From contig CAVPJX010000001.1 of the NCBI GenBank assembly GCA_963705545.1, positions 186,001-250,000 of the forward strand: a stretch of 64,000 nt of DNA, written 5' to 3'. The DNA comes from DATBLY01 sp963705545 (lineage in GTDB: Bacteria > Actinomycetota > UBA4738 > HRBIN12). Positions 53,876 to 61,871 of this stretch are shown here, piece by piece. A program made the position numbers and the translations under genes. How positions within the stretch are numbered: position 1 is the first letter of the stretch; the number at the start of each line of letters is the position of its first letter. Below the pieces are notes generated by a model, which saw only the letters and a list, made by a program, of their open reading frames with translations, was not told the DNA's origin and made no database searches.

Positions 53876-54944
53876 GCGCATCGCGGTCGTCGGCACGGGC
53901 CTGATCGGGACGTCGATCGCGATGGCCGCCATCCGGGTCGGGTGCTCGGTGCGCGGGTGGGATCGGGATCCCGACCACGCGCGGCGGGCGTCCGAACGGT
54001 CGGACCTGGAACCGGCGCCCGACCTCGACAGCTGTCTCCTGGACGCCGACATCGTCGTGGTCTGCGCGCCGATCGAGGCCGTGCCGGACCTGGTCGCGCG
54101 CTGCCTCGCCGGCGCTCCCAAGGCGATCGTGACGGATGCCGCCAGCATCAAGGGTCACGTGGCATCGGCCGTCGCCGGGGCGGCCGGGTCCTCGCGGTTC
54201 GTCCCGGGCCACCCGATGGGTGGATCCGAGCGATCCGGCCCCGAGCACGCCGCTCCGTCGATCGTGGACGGGATCGTCTGGGTCCTGACCCCGACCGAGC
54301 GGACCGAGCGGGCGGCGATCGACCGCCTCTCGCGATGGATCGTGCGGATCGGGGCGAGGCCGGTCGTGATGGAGCCGGAACGCCACGATCGACTCGTGGC
54401 GTTCGTCAGCCACCTGCCCCAGGTGGCCTCGACGACCCTGATGGAACTCGCCGCCACCGAGGAGGCGGATGAACCCGAGATCCTCCTCCTCGCCGCCGGC
54501 GGCTTCCGCGACCTCACGCGCCTGGCGGCATCGAACCCCGGCCTGTGGAGCTCGATCCTGCTCGCCAACCGCGACGCGATCCTGCCCGCGTTGGATCTGT
54601 ACACGGCGCGCCTCACCGAGCTCCGGGCCCTGGTCTCGGAGGGGCGGGTGACGGACCTCGAGGCCCTGTTCGATCGGGCGAAGCGTGCCCGGCTCACGCT
54701 GGCGGCCAAGCCGACGGTGCGCGCCGGCGTCGCGGTCCTGCAGGTTCAGGTGCCGGACCGTCCTGGGGCGCTCGCGGAGCTCACGAGCGCGATGGCGGAG
54801 GGCGGCGTGAACATCGAGGATCTCCAGATCGTGCACTCGCCTGAGGGGGGACGAGGGACCGTCCACCTGACGGTGGCCGCCTCGGAAGCGGACGCCGCCT
54901 CCGACGTCCTCTCCGGGTCGTTCGATCCGATCCGGTTGGCGTGA
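53856..54944 (+). CDS. tyrA: Prephenate dehydrogenase with ACT domain
   Basis: Oxidative decarboxylation of prephenate to 4-hydroxyphenylpyruvate. The 362-residue protein has a Rossmann domain (IAVVGTGLIGTSIAMAAIRVG), VTDAASIKGHV, FVPGHPMGGSERSG, HDRLVAFVSHLPQ and a C-terminal ACT domain (about 290-362, VPDRPGALAELTSAMAEGGVNIEDLQI) that suggests feedback control by tyrosine. The ATG lies inside aroH. It is followed by aroA after 10 nt. Confidence 0.95.
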   Translation: MTSSPPERIAVVGTGLIGTSIAMAAIRVGCSVRGWDRDPDHARRASERSDLEPAPDLDSCLLDADIVVVCAPIEAVPDLVARCLAGAPKAIVTDAASIKGHVASAVAGAAGSSRFVPGHPMGGSERSGPEHAAPSIVDGIVWVLTPTERTERAAIDRLSRWIVRIGARPVVMEPERHDRLVAFVSHLPQVASTTLMELAATEEADEPEILLLAAGGFRDLTRLAASNPGLWSSILLANRDAILPALDLYTARLTELRALVSEGRVTDLEALFDRAKRARLTLAAKPTVRAGVAVLQVQVPDRPGALAELTSAMAEGGVNIEDLQIVHSPEGGRGTVHLTVAASEADAASDVLSGSFDPIRLA

Positions 54945-54954
54945 GGGGCTCGGG

Positions 54955-56328
54955 TTGAGGATCCGCGTGCAGCCGGGGGCATCGGTTGGCGGCAGCGTCA
55001 CCGTGCCGGGCGACAAGTCGATCGCCCATCGGTGGCTGATCCTCGCGGCGACGGCGGCCGGACCGAGCCGTCTGGTCGGGCTTCCCCCTTCCCTCGACGT
55101 TCGGTCGACGGCGGTCGCCCTCGCCGCCCTGACCCGATCGGCTGGACCTGCACTCGAGGCTTGGGCGCACAACGGTTCGCCGAGCGCCGAGGGTCACGGT
55201 TCCACGTGGAACCCCGCCGGCCGCGGACCGGCGCCAGCGACCCTTGAGGTCGAAGGTGAGGGTCGAGCTGCCTTGGTCGAGCCCGAGGCGCCGCTCGACT
55301 GTGGCAACTCCGGGACCGCGATGCGGCTGTTGGCAGGGACCGTCGCCGCCGCACCCTTCCGGACCGTGCTCATCGGAGACCCGAGCCTCTCCGGTCGCCC
55401 GATGGAACGCGTCGCGGAGCCGCTGCGGGCGATGGGGGCGGGCGTCCGGACCACGGACGGCCACGCCCCGATGACCGTGGACGGGGGGCCGTTGCGCGGG
55501 ATCCGATACGAACTCGTTATCCCGTCGGCTCAGGTGAAGGGTGCGATCCTGCTGGCCGGGCTCGCGGCGAGCAACCGCACCACGGTCGTGGAGACCATCG
55601 CTACCCGGGACCACACCGAGCGCGCGATCGTGGCGTTGGGCGGACGGGTCGACCGGCGGGGGAGCGAGATCGAGATCGAGCCGTTCCGGCATGCAGGGTT
55701 CGAAGGGCGCGTGCCGGGCGATCCCTCCTCGGCGGCGTTCCTCGTGGCGGCGAGCGTGGTGACCGGCGCGGCGATGACGGTGCGCGACGTCGGGCTGAAC
55801 CCGACCCGCCTCGGCTTCGTCCGCGTGCTGCGGCGGATGGGGGTCAGGATCGTCGAACGCGTGACCAGGCAGGAGCTGGGTGAGCCGGTCGGCGAGCTCA
55901 CGGTAGAACCGGGGACGCGACCACCGACCGGAACCCGGATCGACGCCGAAGAGCTCCCGGCCGTCATCGACGAGGTGCCCGTCCTCGCGGCGGTCGCCGC
56001 CCACGCGGGGACGGAGACGCGCTTCGAGGGCGCCGGCGAGCTCCGGGTGAAGGAGAGCGACCGGCTGGCGGGCATCGCGGCGGGGCTCTCGGAGCTCGGA
56101 GGGCGAGCGGCCGTCGAGGGGAACGACCTGGTCGTGGGCGGGGAGGAGCTAACGGGCGGCGTCACGCGATCCCTCGGCGATCATCGCCTGGCGATGGCCT
56201 TCGTCGTCGCCGCGCTCGGGGCGCGCGGACCGAGCACGATCGAGGGCACGGAGGCCGCCGACGTCTCGTACCCGGGGTTCGCGGCCGCCCTAGCAGATCT
56301 CGGGGCCAGCGTGGAGAGCCACCCGTGA
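54955..56328 (+). CDS. aroA: 3-phosphoshikimate 1-carboxyvinyltransferase (EPSP synthase)
   Basis: Joins shikimate 3-phosphate and PEP in the shikimate pathway. The 457-residue protein has PGDKSIAHRWLIL (usual SISHR, with Ala), LDCGNSGTAMRLLAG, LSGRPMERVAEPL, SAQVKGAILLAGLA, LPAVIDEVPVLAAVAA and LRVKESDRL. It is longer than typical because of about 40 extra residues at 55-105 (WAHNGSPSAEGHGSTWNP region), and the DNA for that loop holds a perfect parS-like palindrome. TTG 54955 is the start given; GTG 54967 is an alternative. The stop overlaps cmk. Confidence 0.95.
   Translation: MRIRVQPGASVGGSVTVPGDKSIAHRWLILAATAAGPSRLVGLPPSLDVRSTAVALAALTRSAGPALEAWAHNGSPSAEGHGSTWNPAGRGPAPATLEVEGEGRAALVEPEAPLDCGNSGTAMRLLAGTVAAAPFRTVLIGDPSLSGRPMERVAEPLRAMGAGVRTTDGHAPMTVDGGPLRGIRYELVIPSAQVKGAILLAGLAASNRTTVVETIATRDHTERAIVALGGRVDRRGSEIEIEPFRHAGFEGRVPGDPSSAAFLVAASVVTGAAMTVRDVGLNPTRLGFVRVLRRMGVRIVERVTRQELGEPVGELTVEPGTRPPTGTRIDAEELPAVIDEVPVLAAVAAHAGTETRFEGAGELRVKESDRLAGIAAGLSELGGRAAVEGNDLVVGGEELTGGVTRSLGDHRLAMAFVVAALGARGPSTIEGTEAADVSYPGFAAALADLGASVESHP
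55198..55213. promoter_or_regulatory. Candidate parS (ParB-binding) site inside aroA
   Basis: GGTTCCACGTGGAACC, a perfect 16-bp palindrome. It contains every fixed base of the parS core GTT-N-CACGTG-N-AAC, and B. subtilis parS sites also use C at the variable position. It encodes G-S-T-W-N-P in an extra loop of AroA. Function inferred from sequence only. Confidence 0.55.
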
Positions 56329-57011
56329 GCGATCGAAGCGGGCCCGACGCTCCCGCGGTCCGGGGCATCGTGATCGCGATCGACGGTGCCGCGGGATCGG
56401 GCAAGAGCACGCTCGCGCGGGGGGTCGCCGAGATGCTCGGACTCCCGTACCTCAACACCGGGTCGATGTACCGAGCCCTCACCCTCGAGGCGCTCCGGCG
56501 GGGCGTGGACCCTGGCGACGCGGCGGGGCTGGTCCATCTCATGCACGGGTTGAGCTTCTCGCTCGGTCGCGGGCCCGGGAGTCGGCTCCGGATCGACGGG
56601 GAGGAGCCGGACCCCGAGCTGGAGGGTTCGGCCGTCGATGCCGCCGTATCACGCGTCAGCAGCCACCGGTCCGTGCGCGCCGTGATGCACGAACGTCAAC
56701 GAGCGCTCGGCCGGGTGGGCGCCGTGATCGAGGGTCGGGACATCGGGTCGGTCGTGTTCCCCGAGGCAACCATCAAGTTCTACCTCGTCGCGGATCCGGA
56801 GGCCCGGGCGGCCCGGCGGGTTCCCGAGCGGGTCGCAGGGGCGGGCGCGACCCGAGCCGCCCTGCACGCGCGCGACGCCGCCGATGCGATCGTGAACCCC
56901 TTCGAGCCGGTCCCGGACGCGATCGTGATCGACACCGGCCGGACCGACGAGCCGGAAGCGCTCCGCGTCGCCCTCGCGGCGATCGCGGAGCGGACCCAGG
57001 GACGTCGATGA
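56325..57011 (+). CDS. cmk: Cytidylate kinase
   Basis: Phosphorylates CMP and dCMP. The 228-residue P-loop kinase has IAIDGAAGSGKSTLARGVAE, NTGSMYRALTLEAL, the EGRDIGSVVFPEATIKFYLVA motif and the lid DPEARAARRVPERV. It shows a 4-nt overlap with both aroA and der, the usual aroA-cmk-der arrangement. Confidence 0.97.
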   Translation: MSDRSGPDAPAVRGIVIAIDGAAGSGKSTLARGVAEMLGLPYLNTGSMYRALTLEALRRGVDPGDAAGLVHLMHGLSFSLGRGPGSRLRIDGEEPDPELEGSAVDAAVSRVSSHRSVRAVMHERQRALGRVGAVIEGRDIGSVVFPEATIKFYLVADPEARAARRVPERVAGAGATRAALHARDAADAIVNPFEPVPDAIVIDTGRTDEPEALRVALAAIAERTQGRR

Positions 57012-58321
57012 GCGAGCGCCTTCCCGCGATCGCCGTGGTCGGCCGGCAGAACGTCGGGAAGTCGACCCTCGTGAACCGGCTCTTCGGCCGCCGCGCAGCG
57101 ATCGCCCATGCGATGCCGGGAGTCACCCGCGATCGGATCGAGCTCGAGGCATCCTGGCGCGGGCGGATGTTCCGGCTGATCGACACGGGCGGGTTCACGT
57201 CGTCGGCGCGCGGGATCGAGGCCCTGGTGGCCGGGCAGGCGGAGCGGGCGGCGGGCGAGGCGGACGTCGTCCTGCTGGTGGTCGACGCGACGGCCGGCAT
57301 CGCCGAGGAGGATGCCCGGCTGGCGCGCCGCCTGCGCCGCGCCCCGGTCCCCGTCGTCGTCGTCGCCAACAAGGCGGACGCCGAACCACAGGAGGCGGAG
57401 GTCGCGGAGTTCTACGCGCTGGGCCTGGGCGAGCCGATCGCGGTCTCCGCCCTGCACGGCCGGGGGAGTGGGGAGCTGCTCGACCGGATCGTCCAGCTCC
57501 TCCCCGGGCGATCGCGGGCGGACGAACCCGGGACGGCCGAACCCCGGTTCGCCTTGGTGGGCCGCCCGAACGTGGGCAAGTCATCGTTGTTCAACCGGTT
57601 GGTGGGCGATGAACGGTCGGTCGTCTACGAGGAGGCCGGGACCACGCGCGACAGCGTGGACGCCGTGGTCAGCTGGCCGTCGGGCACGGCGCGGTTCGTC
57701 GACACGGCGGGGATGCGTCGCCGCACGAAGGTTCAGGGCATCGAGTACTACAGCTTCCTGCGGGCCGCGGAGGCGATCGAGCGCGCCGACGTCGGGGTGC
57801 TCGTGATCGAGGCGGCCGACGGGCTCACGACCGAGGACAAGAAGATCGCCGTGCGGATCCTGGAGGCGGGACGAGGTCTCCTGGTGGTCGCCAACAAGTG
57901 GGATCTCGTCGAGGAACGGGATCGCAGGTTCAAGGCGCTGCGGGAGGAGCTCGCCCCGTTCTCGCACGCGAGCGTGCTGCGGACGTCGGCGCGCACGGGC
58001 CAGGGTGTGTACCGGTTGCCGCCGATCCTGCTCGACCTCCACGAGAGGTGGACGCGGCGGGTCGCGACGTCGCGCGTGAACGAGGTCCTACAGCAGGCTC
58101 AGCGGGAGCGGCCGACACCTCGTGGCGTCGGGACGATCCACTACGGCACCCAGGTCTCCGCGGGCCCGCCCACGTTCGTGCTGTTCGGGGGCAAGGAGCC
58201 CGACGCCGGCTACCGGCGGTTCCTCGAGAACCGCCTCCGCCGCACGTTCGAACTCGACGGCGTCCCGATCCGACTCCGGTTCCGCGAGCGGCGTCGCGGC
58301 GGGTCCCGGGCGGAGCGGTGA
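57008..58321 (+). CDS. der: GTPase Der (EngA)
   Basis: Tandem-GTPase 50S assembly factor. The 437-residue protein has two G domains, each with Walker A (VVGRQNVGKSTLVNRL and LVGRPNVGKSSLFNRL), DTGGF and DTAGM switch II motifs, and NKAD and NKWD base-recognition motifs, then a KH-like C-terminal domain with TPRGVGTIHYGTQ and a basic tail. Last gene of the plus-strand run before a convergent amidohydrolase; only 34 bp separate their stops. Confidence 0.97.
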   Translation: MSERLPAIAVVGRQNVGKSTLVNRLFGRRAAIAHAMPGVTRDRIELEASWRGRMFRLIDTGGFTSSARGIEALVAGQAERAAGEADVVLLVVDATAGIAEEDARLARRLRRAPVPVVVVANKADAEPQEAEVAEFYALGLGEPIAVSALHGRGSGELLDRIVQLLPGRSRADEPGTAEPRFALVGRPNVGKSSLFNRLVGDERSVVYEEAGTTRDSVDAVVSWPSGTARFVDTAGMRRRTKVQGIEYYSFLRAAEAIERADVGVLVIEAADGLTTEDKKIAVRILEAGRGLLVVANKWDLVEERDRRFKALREELAPFSHASVLRTSARTGQGVYRLPPILLDLHERWTRRVATSRVNEVLQQAQRERPTPRGVGTIHYGTQVSAGPPTFVLFGGKEPDAGYRRFLENRLRRTFELDGVPIRLRFRERRRGGSRAER

Positions 58322-58355
58322 GCGGCGGGTCTCGAGCGCACGGGGCCGGCGGAGC

Positions 58356-60008
58356 TCAGAGCGCGGGGTCTTCGAACACGGGCGACCCGTCGACGACCGT
58401 CAGGAGCGGCCGGGCCTCGGTGAGGGCGCCGGGGTCGAAGACGTTCTCGGACAGGACGACCAGGTCGGCGGCCTTCCCCACTTCGATCGAGCCCGTCACC
58501 GCCTCCAGCCGGTTCACGTATGCCGAGCCCATCGTGAAGGCGCGGATCGCTTGCGGGAGCGAGATCCGTTCGTGGGGGAGGAACGGCTCGACGCCGGCAC
58601 CGTAGGGATAGCCGGCCGGGCTGACCCGCTCCACCCCAACCGAGATCTGCTGCAGCACGTCCGGCGTCGACACCGGCCAGTCGCTGCCGGCGCACAGCGT
58701 CGCTCCGGATGCCGCGAGCGATCCGAACGGGTATTGCCACCCGGATCGCTCGGGACCGAGGACCGGAAGGGTCAGGGTCCGCATCGCGGCGTCCTCGGCG
58801 GCCCAGAGCATCTGCAGGTTCGCGGAGACCCCGAGCCGCGCGAACCGCCGGACGTCCGCCGGGTCCACGACCTGGAGGTGGGCGAGATGGTGACGTCCTC
58901 GATGTCCGTTGACCTCGCGGGTGTGGGCGATCGCGTCGAGTGCGTCGCGGACGGCCCGGTCCCCGATCGTGTGGATGTGGACGTCGAAGCCTTCCTCGTC
59001 GAGGCGCGCAACCGCTTCGGCGAGGAGCGACCGCTCGACGTAGGCGAGGCCGGTCGCACCTCCGATCGCGTACGGAGCGACCATGGCGGCCGTGCGGTTC
59101 TCGATGATGCCGTCGAGCATGATCTTCACGGTGGTGGGTCGGTACCGCGCGCCCATCGTCCGCCGTCGCGTCTCGACGAGTTCCGCGATCTGTTCGAGCT
59201 CCTGATCGCGGCGCCACCACAGGGCGCCGGTCACCCGCGCGGTCAGTCCACCGGCGGCCTCGAGCGCCGGGTAGGCATCGGTCGCGTCTGGCATCGTCGG
59301 GTAGGAGCCCACGATCGCCTCCTGCCAGGCGGTGATGCCGAGGGCATGCAGGTCCGCCTGGGCGACGGTCAGCGCGGCGAGGAGCTCCTCGGATCCGGGG
59401 TCGGGGACGTGGCGACGGACCAGGAGCATCGCGCCCTCGTGCAGCGTCCCCTGGGGGGAGCCGTCGGGTCGTCGTTCGATGCGTCCGTCGGCCGGGTCCG
59501 CGACCCCGCGGTCCACGCCGGCGAGATCGAGCGCGCGTGTGTTCACCCACGCGGCGTGGTTGTCGCGATTCGAGAGGAAGACCGGGCGGTCCGGGACGAT
59601 CGCATCGAGTGCCTCGCGCGAGGGGGTACCCCCCGGGAAGACGTCCATCGACCACCCGCCGCCGCGGATCCACGCGACGTCGGGATGGGTGTCCGCGTAC
59701 GCGCGGATCCGATCGGCGTACGCGGCGACGTCGTGAGCCGGCGAGAGATCCACCGTGAGCCGATCCATGCCGGCACCGATCGCGTGGACGTGGGCGTCCT
59801 GGAAGCCGGGCAGGAGCATCCGTCCGCGCAGGTCAACGACGCGCGTGGACGGGCCTATGTGCTCACGGATCTGGGCGTCATGGCCGACCGCCACGATCCG
59901 GCCGTCGAGCACCGCGACCCCTTCCTCCCATCGCGACGCCGCGTCGACCGTGTAGACGCCGCCGCCCACGAACGCGAGATCGGCGCGTGCGTCACCCCGC
60001 TCGGGCAT
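58356..60008 (-). CDS. Amidohydrolase family 3 metal-dependent hydrolase (YtcJ-like)
   Basis: The 550-residue TIM-barrel hydrolase has the N-terminal beta-sandwich ADLAFVGGGVYTVDAASRW, metal site GFQDAHVHAIG (HxH), STLH-like DGIIENRTAAM, VHIHTIGDRAVRDALDAI, HHLAHLQVVDP and CAGSDWPVS (catalytic Asp). Members of this group act on N-acyl or formamide bonds; the substrate is unknown here. TAGCGT lies 6 nt before its ATG. It is a lone minus-strand gene amid housekeeping genes and could be a later insertion. Confidence 0.9.
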   Translation of the reverse strand: MPERGDARADLAFVGGGVYTVDAASRWEEGVAVLDGRIVAVGHDAQIREHIGPSTRVVDLRGRMLLPGFQDAHVHAIGAGMDRLTVDLSPAHDVAAYADRIRAYADTHPDVAWIRGGGWSMDVFPGGTPSREALDAIVPDRPVFLSNRDNHAAWVNTRALDLAGVDRGVADPADGRIERRPDGSPQGTLHEGAMLLVRRHVPDPGSEELLAALTVAQADLHALGITAWQEAIVGSYPTMPDATDAYPALEAAGGLTARVTGALWWRRDQELEQIAELVETRRRTMGARYRPTTVKIMLDGIIENRTAAMVAPYAIGGATGLAYVERSLLAEAVARLDEEGFDVHIHTIGDRAVRDALDAIAHTREVNGHRGRHHLAHLQVVDPADVRRFARLGVSANLQMLWAAEDAAMRTLTLPVLGPERSGWQYPFGSLAASGATLCAGSDWPVSTPDVLQQISVGVERVSPAGYPYGAGVEPFLPHERISLPQAIRAFTMGSAYVNRLEAVTGSIEVGKAADLVVLSENVFDPGALTEARPLLTVVDGSPVFEDPAL

Positions 60009-60014
60009 CGCGGC

Positions 60015-60020
60015 ACGCTA
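60015..60020 (-). promoter_or_regulatory. Putative -10 box TAGCGT for leaderless amidohydrolase mRNA
   Basis: Minus-strand TAGCGT, 6 nt before the ATG at 60008. Confidence 0.45.
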
Positions 60021-60040
60021 CCAAGTCCTGTGGGCGGAAG

Positions 60041-60069
60041 GTGACGCGCCACCGCTCCTGACCTACGCT
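60041..60069 (+). promoter_or_regulatory. Promoter of tRNA-Pro (GTGACG-17-TACGCT)
   Basis: GTGACG (60041-60046) and TACGCT (60064-60069) with a 17-nt spacer; RNA would begin about 29 nt before the mature tRNA. Confidence 0.55.
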
Positions 60070-60104
60070 GTCGATGGCTCGGGGTGCTCGCACCGCGCGC
60101 CGAT

Positions 60105-60178
60105 CGGGACGTGGCGCAGTCTGGTAGCGCACTGGTCTGGGGGACCAGGGGTCGCGGGTTCAAGTCCCGCCGTCCCGA
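60105..60178 (+). tRNA. tRNA-Pro (anticodon GGG)
   Basis: Cloverleaf of 74 nt: acceptor CGGGACG/CGTCCCG, D-arm GCGC-AGTCTGGTA-GCGC, anticodon stem CTGGT/ACCAG with loop CTGGGGG (anticodon GGG, reading CCC/CCU), and T-arm GCGGG-TTCAAGT-CCCGC. The C1-G72 pair is typical of bacterial tRNA-Pro. The 3' CCA is not encoded. It ends 3 nt before the pgsA-like ATG, so the mRNA must be cut from the tRNA or start within it. Confidence 0.95.
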
Positions 60179-60181
60179 CCG

Positions 60182-60769
60182 ATGGACGGGACGAGCGGAT
60201 CGGCGCGTGGGCCGTCCCGGGTCCTGACCGTCCCGAACCTGATCTCGTTCGCCCGGATCGTGCTGACCCCGGTGTTCGTCGTCCTGATCGTCGACGACGA
60301 CACCACGACGGCCGGGCTCGTGCTGTTCTCGGTGGTCGTCGCGACGGACTGGGTGGATGGGCTCGTGGCCCGGCGGACCGGGCAGGTCTCGGAGCTCGGC
60401 AAGGTGCTCGACCCGGTGGCCGATCGCATCGCGATCGCGGCCGGACTGATCGCGTTCGTCGTCCGGGGCGTCTTCCCCGCGTGGGCGGCGGTGCTGATCC
60501 TCGCCCGCGATGTCGGCGTGCTGGTCGGCGGCGCGTTCGCGCTGAAGCGACGGCACGTCCGCGTGGACGTGCGGTTCGTCGGCAAGCTCGCCACGTTCTC
60601 CCTGATGCTCGCGATCCCGGCGATCGCATGGGGCGAGCTGGAGCTTCCCCTGGCTGAGGCCGCTACGGTCGTCGGCTGGGCGGCCTTCGCGGTGGGCATC
60701 GTCGAGTACTACGTCGCGGCCTGGGTCTACGCGCAGGACATCCGTCGGTCCGGCGCGCGCGCCGGATGA
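60182..60769 (+). CDS. pgsA: CDP-alcohol phosphatidyltransferase (PgsA-like)
   Basis: A 195-residue membrane enzyme transferring a phosphatidyl group from CDP-diacylglycerol, probably to glycerol 3-phosphate. The CDP-alcohol phosphotransferase signature DGx2ARx8Gx3Dx3D is complete (DGLVARRTGQVSELGKVLDP then VAD, about 57-79). It begins VLTVPNLISFARIVLTPVF, typical of PgsA, and has five to six hydrophobic helices. Its place before gcvH-garA-merR matches pgsA2 of mycobacteria. The acceptor cannot be fixed from sequence alone. Confidence 0.9.
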   Translation: MDGTSGSARGPSRVLTVPNLISFARIVLTPVFVVLIVDDDTTTAGLVLFSVVVATDWVDGLVARRTGQVSELGKVLDPVADRIAIAAGLIAFVVRGVFPAWAAVLILARDVGVLVGGAFALKRRHVRVDVRFVGKLATFSLMLAIPAIAWGELELPLAEAATVVGWAAFAVGIVEYYVAAWVYAQDIRRSGARAG

Positions 60770-60842
60770 CCGAGGGCGTTATCGTTCCACGCCGACCGAC
60801 GTCGCCCGCCGGACGACCCGAGCAGGGGAGGAGCTGAGCGCC

Positions 60843-61235
60843 GTGGACTACCCCGACGACCTGCGGTACACGAAGGAACACGAGTGGGCCCGGGATGAGG
60901 ACGGGCGCATCCGCGTCGGGATCACCGACTACGCGCAGGACGCCCTCGGAGACGTCGTCTACGTAGACCTTCCGGACGTGGGCGCGACCGTCGAGGCGCA
61001 CGCGCCGCTCGGCGAGGTCGAATCGACGAAGTCCGTCTCCGACGTCTACAGCCCGGTTTCGGGGACGATCGCGGAACGCAACGAGCGCATCGCCGACCAC
61101 CCCGAACTGGTGAACGAGCAGCCGTACGGCGACGGCTGGCTCGTCGTGATCGAAGCGTCGGCGGCCGACGCGCTCGCCGGGCTCCTCGACGCGGGCGCGT
61201 ATCGAGCCTTCGTGGAGACCGGCGAGGGACCCTGA
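60843..61235 (+). CDS. gcvH: Glycine cleavage system H protein
   Basis: Lipoyl carrier of the glycine cleavage complex. The 130-residue protein has LRYTKEHEWARDEDGRIRVGITDYAQDALGDVVYVDLP and the lipoylation Lys in GEVESTKSVSDVYSPVSG. GTG start after the purine-rich GGGGAGGAG. No gcvT or gcvP is nearby. In mycobacteria the same gcvH-garA pairing is seen, where GarA controls glutamate metabolism. Confidence 0.96.
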   Translation: MDYPDDLRYTKEHEWARDEDGRIRVGITDYAQDALGDVVYVDLPDVGATVEAHAPLGEVESTKSVSDVYSPVSGTIAERNERIADHPELVNEQPYGDGWLVVIEASAADALAGLLDAGAYRAFVETGEGP

Positions 61236-61298
61236 ACCGGCTCGACCGACCCTTCAGCCTGAACCCTCGTGCCCCTCGACGGTTGGTGCGGGGTGCGG

Positions 61299-61327
61299 TT
61301 GACCCTTCCAGCACCCAGCGGTAACGT
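61299..61327 (+). promoter_or_regulatory. Promoter of the FHA gene (TTGACC-17-TAACGT)
   Basis: TTGACC (61299-61304) and TAACGT (61322-61327) with a 17-nt spacer. RNA would begin near 61333, directly before the hairpin at 61339-61374. Confidence 0.6.
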
Positions 61328-61338
61328 CCATCGACCGT

Positions 61339-61374
61339 CGAGGGTTGACGGTTCCACCTGGACCTCGACCCTCG
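61339..61374 (+). promoter_or_regulatory. Long hairpin in the FHA-gene leader, with degenerate parS-like core
   Basis: CGAGGGTTGA (61339-61348) pairs with TCGACCCTCG (61365-61374) over 10 bp with one wobble. Inside, GGTTC and GGACC extend the stem past a bulged C. ACCGTC (61334-61339) can alternatively pair with GACGGT (61347-61352). The internal GGTTCCACCTGGACC is close to the palindrome in aroA. Leader control or protein binding is possible; neither is shown. Confidence 0.45.
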
Positions 61375-61405
61375 TGTCCAGGGCGGCCTGCGGGGAGACT
61401 TCACG

Positions 61406-61867
61406 GTGTTCTGTACCGATTGTGGACATCCGAACCGCGACGACGCGCGCTTCTGCGCGAGCTGCGGTCATCCACTCCAGGATGACCCCACGCTCTCGCT
61501 GACCCCCGTCGAGCCCGAAGATGAAGCGCAGGACGAGTTCCCCTTCCCTCACGACGAACTCGAAGCCGGCCAGGGTCTGCTTCTGGTCAAGCGTGGACCG
61601 AACGCAGGGTCGACCTTCCTCCTCGAGCAGGACTCGACGTCCGTGGGCCGGGCGCCCGAGAGCGACGTGTTCCTCGACGACGTGACGGTCTCCCGGACGC
61701 ACGCGCGGATCCTGCGGCGGACGGACGGGTCGTTCTCGGTCGGCGACGTCGGCAGCTTGAACGGGACGTACGTCAACGGCGAGCAGGTGGATGAGACGAA
61801 GCTCGCCAGCGGGGACGAGGTGCAGATCGGCAAGTTCAAGTTGGTGTTCTTCTCGGCAGGGGAGTGA
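61406..61867 (+). CDS. GarA-like FHA-domain protein with N-terminal zinc ribbon
   Basis: The 153-residue protein has a zinc-ribbon start FCTDCG...FCASCG (Cys 3, 6, 17, 20), then an acidic linker (PVEPEDEAQDEFPF) and a forkhead-associated domain with SVGRAPESDVFLDDVTVSRTHARIL and DVGSLNGTYVNGEQV (phosphothreonine-binding Arg, Ser, Asn). The FHA part is nearly the mycobacterial GarA sequence (LLLVKRGPNAGS, GDEVQIGKFKLVFF). GarA's N-terminal ETTS phosphorylation motif is absent, replaced by the ribbon. GTG start with a GGAG upstream. Confidence 0.9.
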   Translation: MFCTDCGHPNRDDARFCASCGHPLQDDPTLSLTPVEPEDEAQDEFPFPHDELEAGQGLLLVKRGPNAGSTFLLEQDSTSVGRAPESDVFLDDVTVSRTHARILRRTDGSFSVGDVGSLNGTYVNGEQVDETKLASGDEVQIGKFKLVFFSAGE

Positions 61868-61871
61868 GCGC

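Noticed and set aside
58322..58355. Terminator between der and the amidohydrolase
   Set aside because: The 34-bp convergent gap has no stable inverted repeat with a T-run.
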